Assembly (NCBI RefSeq): GCF_902498995.1
Contig: NZ_CABVLY010000025.1
Span: forward strand, 52,670-116,669
DNA: 64,000 nt
Source: Burkholderia anthina
GTDB taxonomy: Bacteria > Pseudomonadota > Gammaproteobacteria > Burkholderiales > Burkholderiaceae
Reading direction: 5' to 3'
Shown: positions 58,390 through 64,000 of the stretch, piece by piece
Layout: the number at the start of each line of letters is the position of its first letter
How positions within the stretch are numbered: the stretch's first letter is position 1
Notes under the pieces: model-generated
What the model was told of the DNA's origin: nothing
Databases searched by the model: none
The model's input: the letters and a program-made list of their open reading frames with translations, nothing else
Made by a program: the position numbers and the translations under genes

Positions 58390-60008
58390 GCGATACGGCC
58401 GTATCGAAGCAGGGCGAGCCGCTGCTGTCGCTCGAGCATCTGCATGTACGCTTCGGCGACACGGTGGCCGTCGACGACGTGACGCTCGCGATCGGCCGCG
58501 GCGAGCGCGTTGCGCTGGTCGGCGAGTCGGGCTCGGGTAAGAGCGTGACCGCGCTGTCGATCCTGCGGCTGCTGCGCGATGCCGACGTGAGCGGCACCAT
58601 CCGTTTCGCGGGGCATGATCTCGCCGGCAAGAGCGAGCGCCAGATGCGCGGGCTGCGCGGCTCGGATATCGCGATGATCTTCCAGGAGCCGATGACGGCG
58701 CTCAATCCGCTGTATACGATCGGCGCGCAGATCGGCGAGACGATCGTGCTGCACGACGGCGTGACGGCGGCCGAGGCACGCAAGCGTGCGATTGCACTGC
58801 TCGCGCGCACGGGCATCGACGAGCCGGAGAAGCGTGTCGACAGCTACCCGCACCAGTTGTCGGGCGGTCAACGCCAGCGCGCGATGATCGCGATGGCGCT
58901 CGCATGCCGGCCTCGGTTGCTGCTCGCCGACGAGCCGACCACCGCGCTCGACGTGACGATCCGCGCGCAGATCGTCGATCTGCTGCTCGAACTGCAGCGC
59001 GAGGAGGCGGAAAAGCGCGGGATGGCGATCCTGCTGATCACGCACGACCTGAATCTCGTGCGGCACTTCGCCGAGCGGGTCGCGGTGATGGAGCACGGCA
59101 AGCTGGTCGAAAGCGGGCCGGTCGAGCGGATCTTCGCGGAGCCGGAGCATCCGTACACGCGGCGTTTGCTGAACAGCCGGCCGCAGCGTGCGGTCGCGCC
59201 GGTGATGCCGATCGCGCCGGTCGTGCTCGATGCGCGCCACGTCAGTGTTCAGTTCGCGCGCAAGCGGCCGGGTTTTGCCGGCTGGTTCGGCACGATGCCG
59301 GTGACGGCCGTCTCGGACGTATCCGTGTCGGTGCGGCAGGGCGAGACGCTCGGCATCGTCGGCGAATCCGGCTCCGGCAAATCGACGCTCGCGATGGCGC
59401 TGCTCGGGCTGCAGCGGACGGCGCACGGCGAGATCGAGTTCCAGGGCCGTGCGCTGTCGTCCTACCGCGGCCGCGAGCAGACCGCGTTGCGCTCGAACAT
59501 GCAGGTCGTCTTTCAGGATCCCTTCAGTTCACTGTCGCCGCGCCACACGATCGAGCGGATCGTCGGCGAGGGGCTCGAACTGCATCGCCCGGAATTGACG
59601 CCCGATGCGCGCCGCGCGAAGTCGCTCGCAGTGCTGCGTGAAGTCGGCCTCGACCGCACGGTGCTGCATCGCTATCCGCACGAATTCTCGGGCGGGCAGC
59701 GCCAGCGGATCGCGATCGCGCGTGCGCTCGTGCTGGAGCCGCGCATCCTGATCCTCGACGAGCCGACTTCCGCGCTCGACGTGTCGATCCAGCAGCAGGT
59801 GCTGAAGCTGCTCGCGAATTTGCAACAGAAATACAACCTCGGCTATGTATTCATCAGCCACGACCTGGAGGTGATCGGCGCGATGGCGCATCGGGTCGCG
59901 GTGATGCAGGGCGGGGCGGTCGTGGAGTCCGGCGACGTCGCCGACATCTTCACGAAGCCGTCACATCCTTACACACAAAAGCTGTTGAAAGCGGTCTGGA
60001 AAGCGTGA
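58386..60008 (+). CDS. yejF: Peptide ABC transporter ATP-binding protein YejF (two ABC domains)
   Basis: A 540-residue fused double ATPase. Domain 1 has Walker A GESGSGKS (46-53) and signature LSGGQRQR (158-165); domain 2 has Walker A GESGSGKST (from 326) and signature FSGGQRQR (434-441). Both have DEPT-type Walker B sequences and end in oligopeptide-transporter type C-terminal segments. It starts in an ATGA overlap with yejE and is the last gene of the operon. Confidence 0.95.
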   Translation: MSDTAVSKQGEPLLSLEHLHVRFGDTVAVDDVTLAIGRGERVALVGESGSGKSVTALSILRLLRDADVSGTIRFAGHDLAGKSERQMRGLRGSDIAMIFQEPMTALNPLYTIGAQIGETIVLHDGVTAAEARKRAIALLARTGIDEPEKRVDSYPHQLSGGQRQRAMIAMALACRPRLLLADEPTTALDVTIRAQIVDLLLELQREEAEKRGMAILLITHDLNLVRHFAERVAVMEHGKLVESGPVERIFAEPEHPYTRRLLNSRPQRAVAPVMPIAPVVLDARHVSVQFARKRPGFAGWFGTMPVTAVSDVSVSVRQGETLGIVGESGSGKSTLAMALLGLQRTAHGEIEFQGRALSSYRGREQTALRSNMQVVFQDPFSSLSPRHTIERIVGEGLELHRPELTPDARRAKSLAVLREVGLDRTVLHRYPHEFSGGQRQRIAIARALVLEPRILILDEPTSALDVSIQQQVLKLLANLQQKYNLGYVFISHDLEVIGAMAHRVAVMQGGAVVESGDVADIFTKPSHPYTQKLLKAVWKA

Positions 60009-60055
60009 TACGCGTCCAATGGTCTGACTATCTCGATTGTATTTATTAATTTGTT

Positions 60056-60084
60056 TTGACAAACGATTACGCGCTGGCTAGTAT
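60056..60084 (+). promoter_or_regulatory. Sigma-70 promoter of the NlpC/P60 gene
   Basis: TTGACA (60056-60061), 17-bp spacer, TAGTAT (60079-60084), in a locally AT-rich segment 53 bp before the ATG. Confidence 0.8.
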
Positions 60085-60136
60085 CGACCGAAATTTTCCG
60101 CCAATCAGCTGATTTTTAAGCACATTCCATCGACCA

Positions 60137-60811
60137 ATGCAGCATCGATCCCTGACCCAGGCATGCGCGCGCACCATCGCCGGGCTGTTCATCGGCGCCC
60201 TGTTCGCAGCAGCTCCCGGCGCGTTCGCCGACGAAGTCAGCAGTTTTAGTCAAAATGTCGCGAATTCGACTCAAATCGGGTCGAATTCCTCCCTCCAGCA
60301 GACCAGTGCACAGCCGTCGAGCGGCGGCGCGAAGTCGTTCCTGTCCGGCATGGCGGGCAAGGCAGGCGACGTCGTCGTCAGCGCGCTCAACATGATCGGC
60401 GTGCGCTATCGCTGGGGCGGCAACTCCCCGGATTCCGGCCTCGATTGCAGCGGCTTCGTGCGCTACGTGTTCCAGGACACGCTCGGCATGTCGCTGCCGC
60501 GTCGCGCGGAAGAGATGAGCCGCGTTGGCGAGAAGGTCAGCATGAGCAACCTGAAGCCGGGTGACCTCGTGTTCTTCAACACGATGCGCCGCACGTTCTC
60601 GCACGTCGGCATCTACATCGGCGACAACAAGTTCGTGCATTCGCCGTCGACCGGCAGCACCGTTCGCGTCGACGATCTCGACAACGGCTACTGGGAAAAG
60701 CGGTTCACCGGCGCGCGCCGGATCGAATCGGAGTTTCCGATGAAGGCCGACGATCTGCGTCAGCGCGTGCGCGCGACGATCGGCGACGATACGGCGAACG
60801 GCAACAACTGA
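60137..60811 (+). CDS. NlpC/P60 (C40) family peptidoglycan endopeptidase
   Basis: A 224-residue exported protein: signal peptide (about 1-32, ending GAFADE), a Ser/Gln/Asn-rich linker (about 33-75) and the NlpC/P60 domain with catalytic C104 (GLDCSGFV), H156 (FSHVGIYIG) and H168 (FVHSP). The family cuts peptide stems in peptidoglycan. It has its own promoter 53 bp upstream and a terminator downstream, so it is independent of yejABEF. Confidence 0.92.
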   Translation: MQHRSLTQACARTIAGLFIGALFAAAPGAFADEVSSFSQNVANSTQIGSNSSLQQTSAQPSSGGAKSFLSGMAGKAGDVVVSALNMIGVRYRWGGNSPDSGLDCSGFVRYVFQDTLGMSLPRRAEEMSRVGEKVSMSNLKPGDLVFFNTMRRTFSHVGIYIGDNKFVHSPSTGSTVRVDDLDNGYWEKRFTGARRIESEFPMKADDLRQRVRATIGDDTANGNN

Positions 60812-60837
60812 CGCTCGCCGGCAAACCGCCGGATCAC

Positions 60838-60873
60838 AAAAACCCTGTCACCGAAAGGCGGCAGGGTTTTTTG
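60838..60873 (+). terminator. Rho-independent terminator
   Basis: AAAACCCTGTC and GGCAGGGTTTT flank a GAAA-type loop, with a T-run after, 27 bp past the NlpC/P60 stop. The A-run on the other side may help end the convergent patatin gene. Confidence 0.8.
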
Positions 60874-60977
60874 TTTGGGTGCGCGCGAAGCGTGCGCGGT
60901 GAGCGGATCGGCAGCCGAGGGTGGCTGGAGCCGCTGTCGGCTGCCGCGCGCCGTGCGTGGGGGCACGCGTCGTCGTG

Positions 60978-61895
60978 TTACGCGGCCGCGGCGCCGCGGG
61001 CCGCCGCGAGCTTGCGCTGCAGCTCGGGCATGATGCGCGCGACGGCTTCCTCGCCCGCGAGAATCGCCGCGTTGCGCTGGTTGAAGTCGCTGCCGCCCAT
61101 TGCCGCGAGGTTCGGGCGGATCACGACGTCCGCGTATTTGTCGAGCTCGTAGGTCTTGATCGTCTGCCCCATGATCGTGAAGGTCTGCAGCAGCATCTCG
61201 ATCGGGTTGTTGGTCGCCGCGCCGTCCGGGCGCGCCGAGATGTCGACGGCGATCACGAAGTTCGCGCCCATCTTGCGCGCGAACGACGCGGGCACGGGGC
61301 TCACGAGACCGCCGTCGACGTACTCGCGGTTGCCGATCTTCACGGGTTCGAACACCGACGGCACGCTGCACGACGCGCGCACCGCGAGCCCCGTGTTGCC
61401 CTGCTGGAACAGGATCGGCTGACCGCTCTGCAGATCGGTCGCGACGACGCCGAGCGGCCTGGTCATCTTTTCGATCGGCCGGTTGTTGAGCGTCTTGTTC
61501 AGGAAGTTCTGCAGCGCGACGCCCTGCAGCAGCCCGCGCGAGCGGAACGGCAGTGCCCAGTCGCTGATCGACGCCTGATCCATGTCGAGCGCGATCTTGT
61601 TGATCTGCAGCCCGCTCATTCCGGATGCGTACAACGCGCCGACCACCGAGCCCGCGCTCGTGCCCGCGACGATGTCGATCGGGATGCCGCGGGCCTCGAG
61701 CGCCTTCAGCACGCCGATGTGCGAGAAGCCGCGGGCGGCGCCGCCGCCGAGCGCGATGCCGATCTTCACGGGTTTCTCGTGCGATTGCGCGGTGTTGTCG
61801 GGGCGGGACTTGTCGCCGAACGACGTGCAGGCGGCGAGGCTGGCGGACGCGCACGCGATCGTGAAGTGGCGGCGCGACAGGCGAGGGGACGACAT
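60978..61895 (-). CDS. Patatin-like phospholipase lipoprotein (RssA-like)
   Basis: A 305-residue patatin-family protein. A Tat- or Sec-type signal with RR near the start (LSRRHF) leads to lipobox LAAC (C23), so it is probably a lipoprotein. The catalytic dyad is Ser80 in GTSAG and Asp194 in VDGG, with the oxyanion motif GGGAARG (50-56). The C-terminal 40 residues are Ala-rich. It is convergent with the NlpC/P60 gene and divergent from gltX. Substrate unknown. Confidence 0.88.
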   Translation of the reverse strand: MSSPRLSRRHFTIACASASLAACTSFGDKSRPDNTAQSHEKPVKIGIALGGGAARGFSHIGVLKALEARGIPIDIVAGTSAGSVVGALYASGMSGLQINKIALDMDQASISDWALPFRSRGLLQGVALQNFLNKTLNNRPIEKMTRPLGVVATDLQSGQPILFQQGNTGLAVRASCSVPSVFEPVKIGNREYVDGGLVSPVPASFARKMGANFVIAVDISARPDGAATNNPIEMLLQTFTIMGQTIKTYELDKYADVVIRPNLAAMGGSDFNQRNAAILAGEEAVARIMPELQRKLAAARGAAAA

Positions 61896-62038
61896 CGAAT
61901 GGTTCTCCGGCGGCTTGGCGGCGGGCCGTGCGGCCCGCGGCGGCGATAGGTTCCGAGCGGCCGTGCGGCGGGATCCGGGCGGCCGGCGCGGCGCCGGCTG
62001 GCGGCCGCGGCGCGCACATCATAAAGCAAGCGGTGCGC

Positions 62039-62066
62039 TTGGCGCGATGACCGGCGCGAGTATAAT
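62039..62066 (+). promoter_or_regulatory. Promoter of gltX
   Basis: TTGGCG (62039-62044), 16-bp spacer, TATAAT (62061-62066), 109 bp before the gltX ATG. Confidence 0.65.
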
Positions 62067-62175
62067 TCCGGCTTCTTTCCCGTTCCGGGCGCGGCCGGCC
62101 CCATTGCTGTCCGGGCTGTCGCCGTCGATCCCGCGTCGAATCATTCATGCGCCCCAGGCGTTCGAGTTACCGTTT

Positions 62176-63585
62176 ATGACCCGTCCTGTCCGTACCCGCT
62201 TCGCGCCGAGTCCCACCGGCTTCATTCACCTCGGCAACATCCGCTCCGCGCTTTATCCGTGGGCGTTCGCCCGCAAGATGAAGGGCACGTTCGTGCTGCG
62301 TATCGAGGATACCGACGTCGAGCGTTCGTCGCAGGAAGCCGTCGATGCGATCCTCGAGGGGATGCAGTGGCTTGGCCTGGATTTCGACGAAGGCCCGATC
62401 TACCAGATGCAGCGGATGGACCGTTATCGCGAGGTGCTCGCGCAGATGCTCGAGAAGGGCCTCGCGTACCCGTGCTACATGTCGGCCGAGGAACTCGACG
62501 CGCTGCGCGAGCGCCAGCGCGAAGCCGGCCTGAAGCCGCGCTACGACGGCACCTGGCGTCCGGAGCCGGGCAAGGTGCTGCCCGAGCCGCCGGCCGGCGT
62601 GAAGCCCGTGCTGCGTTTCCGCAACCCGCTGACCGGCACGGTCGTGTGGGACGACGCGGTGAAGGGCCGTGTCGAGATCTCGAACGAGGAACTCGACGAC
62701 CTCGTGATCGCGCGTCCGGACGGCACGCCGATCTACAACTTCTGCGTGGTCGTGGACGACATGGACATGAACATCACGCACGTGATCCGGGGCGACGACC
62801 ACGTGAACAACACGCCGCGCCAGATCAACATTCTGCATGCGCTCGGCGGCGAGCCGCCCGTCTATGCGCACCTGCCGACCGTGCTGAACGAGCAGGGCGA
62901 GAAGATGAGCAAGCGGCATGGCGCGATGAGCGTGATGGCCTATCGCGACGCAGGCTTTCTGCCGGAGGCCGTCGTCAACTATCTCGCCCGTCTGGGCTGG
63001 TCGCACGGCGACGCCGAGATCTTCTCGCGCGAGCAGTTCGTCGAATGGTTCGATCTTGAACACCTCGGCAAGTCGCCCGCGCAGTACGACCACAGCAAGC
63101 TGAGCTGGCTGAATGCCCATTACATCAAGGAAGCCGACAACGCGCGCCTCGCCGCGCTGGCGAAGCCGTTCCTCGACGCGCTCGGCATCGACGATGCGGT
63201 CATCGCGACGGGCCCGGCGCTCGACGCGGTGGTCGGCCTGATGAAGGACCGCGCGACGACGGTCAAGGAGATCGCCGAAGGTGCCGCAATGTTCTACCGT
63301 GTGCCGACCCCGGACGCCGATGCGATCGCGCAGCACGTGACCGATGCCGTGCGACCGGCACTGGCCGATCTCGTTGCCGCGTTGAAGGCGGCCGACTGGA
63401 CGAAGGAAGCGGTGTCCGCCGCGCTGAAGGCGACGCTCGGCACGCACAAGCTGAAGATGCCGCAGCTCGCGATGCCGGTGCGTCTGCTGGTGGCCGGTAC
63501 GACGCATACGCCGTCGATCGACGCGGTGCTGGTGCTGTTCGGTCGCGACATCGTCGTGTCGCGCATCGAGGCTGCGCTGTCCTGA
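62176..63585 (+). CDS. gltX: Glutamate--tRNA ligase
   Basis: Class I synthetase charging tRNA-Glu. The 469-residue protein begins with FAPSPTGFIHLGN (HIGH-type motif) and has KMSKRHG (from residue 243) and an anticodon-binding C-terminal domain. The start at 62176 (MTRPVRTRFAPSPTG) is fixed by family fit. Its substrate tRNA-Glu lies 340 bp downstream, separated by tRNA-Ala. Confidence 0.97.
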   Translation: MTRPVRTRFAPSPTGFIHLGNIRSALYPWAFARKMKGTFVLRIEDTDVERSSQEAVDAILEGMQWLGLDFDEGPIYQMQRMDRYREVLAQMLEKGLAYPCYMSAEELDALRERQREAGLKPRYDGTWRPEPGKVLPEPPAGVKPVLRFRNPLTGTVVWDDAVKGRVEISNEELDDLVIARPDGTPIYNFCVVVDDMDMNITHVIRGDDHVNNTPRQINILHALGGEPPVYAHLPTVLNEQGEKMSKRHGAMSVMAYRDAGFLPEAVVNYLARLGWSHGDAEIFSREQFVEWFDLEHLGKSPAQYDHSKLSWLNAHYIKEADNARLAALAKPFLDALGIDDAVIATGPALDAVVGLMKDRATTVKEIAEGAAMFYRVPTPDADAIAQHVTDAVRPALADLVAALKAADWTKEAVSAALKATLGTHKLKMPQLAMPVRLLVAGTTHTPSIDAVLVLFGRDIVVSRIEAALS

Positions 63586-63663
63586 GGTTGGGGCGCGCGA
63601 AGCCGTCGACACGTGACGTTGCGTCGGCTTCGCAAAAATTTCGCTCCAATCGCAAAAAGGGTA

Positions 63664-63692
63664 TTTACAAGTTCGAATTCGGTCCATATAAT
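63664..63692 (+). promoter_or_regulatory. Sigma-70 promoter of tRNA-Ala
   Basis: TTTACA (63664-63669), 17-bp spacer, TATAAT (63687-63692), 18 bp before the tRNA. Confidence 0.75.
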
Positions 63693-63710
63693 CTCATTTC
63701 TGTTCTGCAA

Positions 63711-63786
<76 letters not shown>

Positions 63787-63834
63787 ACAGAACAAAAGAT
63801 TGATTTGCGAAGCAGTGGTGGTAGTAATAAATGC

Positions 63835-63863
63835 TTCACAAAATGCTTTAAAGCAGTTAGAAT
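63835..63863 (+). promoter_or_regulatory. Possible promoter of tRNA-Glu
   Basis: TTCACA (63835-63840), 17-bp spacer, TAGAAT (63858-63863). The spacer holds the palindrome TGCTTTAAAGCA. It is 61 bp ahead of the tRNA. Confidence 0.5.
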
Positions 63864-63924
63864 TTCGGCCTTCGCTGTTGACGATAAGTAAATAGCGAAA
63901 GTCAGACAGGTCTGAAAAGATCAT

Positions 63925-64000
63925 GTCCCCTTCGTCTAGAGGCCTAGGACATCACCCTTTCACGGTGAGTACAGGGGTTCGAATCCCCTAGGGGACGCCA
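63925..64000 (+). tRNA. tRNA-Glu (anticodon TTC)
   Basis: 76 nt with encoded CCA, ending at the last base of the window. Acceptor GTCCCCT pairs with AGGGGAC, anticodon loop CTTTCAC on a TCACC/GGTGA stem, T arm AGGGGTTCGAATCCCCT. Substrate of GltX encoded just upstream. Confidence 0.96.

Overview
The window is a GC-rich (roughly two-thirds G+C) stretch of a betaproteobacterial chromosome. The gene order and protein sequences (LolCD-TatD-ComEC, PyrG-KdsA-Eno-FtsB, TrpS-DapA-BamC, a YejABEF transporter followed by an NlpC/P60 protein, GltX followed by tRNA-Ala and tRNA-Glu) point to a Burkholderia species, probably of the B. cepacia complex, main chromosome. The genus call rests on recognition of the proteins, not on a database search. 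Almost all of the window is core genome; I see no prophage, insertion sequence, integrase or CRISPR array.

Layout. 1-6.9 kb: the end of a divergent RpfE-like gene, then lolC-lolD-tatD-comEC and an alpha/beta hydrolase. 7.1-11.5 kb: pyrG-kdsA-eno-ftsB, closed by a bidirectional terminator. 11.6-13.6 kb (minus strand): a small lipoprotein, hslO (Hsp33) and a gamma-carbonic-anhydrase-like protein, divergent from a ferritin-like DUF455 gene. 14.7-22.8 kb (plus): a hydrolase, a PHP phosphatase, a YciO-type protein, a site-2 protease, trpS, a methyltransferase, dapA, bamC and a WalJ-like metallo-hydrolase. 22.9-34 kb: an Ala/Ser-rich lipoprotein, a ribosomal-oxygenase-like cupin, slyD (plus), then minus-strand metallophosphoesterase, mutS, galU, an FAD protein and suhB. 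34-45.5 kb: trmJ, cysE, then minus-strand lpxH, two cyclophilins and a TPR protein, then plus-strand cysS, alkA-like glycosylase, accA, tilS and lysC. 45.6-47.3 kb: tRNA-Ser and a two-domain glycosyltransferase-like protein. 47.7-53.4 kb: an isolated NuoM-like proton-pump subunit followed by the cytochrome bo3 quinol oxidase genes cyoABCD. 53.7-60.8 kb: a His/Pro-rich exported protein, the peptide importer yejABEF and an NlpC/P60 peptidase. 61-64 kb: a patatin-like lipoprotein (minus), gltX, tRNA-Ala(GGC) and tRNA-Glu(TTC), the last ending exactly at the window edge.

How the genes work together: many serve the cell envelope (LolCD lipoprotein export, BamC, KdsA, LpxH, GalU, DapA/LysC for meso-DAP, NlpC/P60, periplasmic cyclophilin), translation (TrpS, CysS, GltX, TilS, TrmJ, YciO, three tRNAs) and respiration (cyoABCD). 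The items most worth a second look are the orphan NuoM homologue beside cyoABCD, the glycosyltransferase whose N-terminal half looks like a DxD-less copy of the C-terminal half, the four-cysteine (probable Fe-S) motif in TrpS, the metallophosphoesterase lacking the usual first metal motif, and the histone-H1-like tail on the AlkA-type glycosylase.
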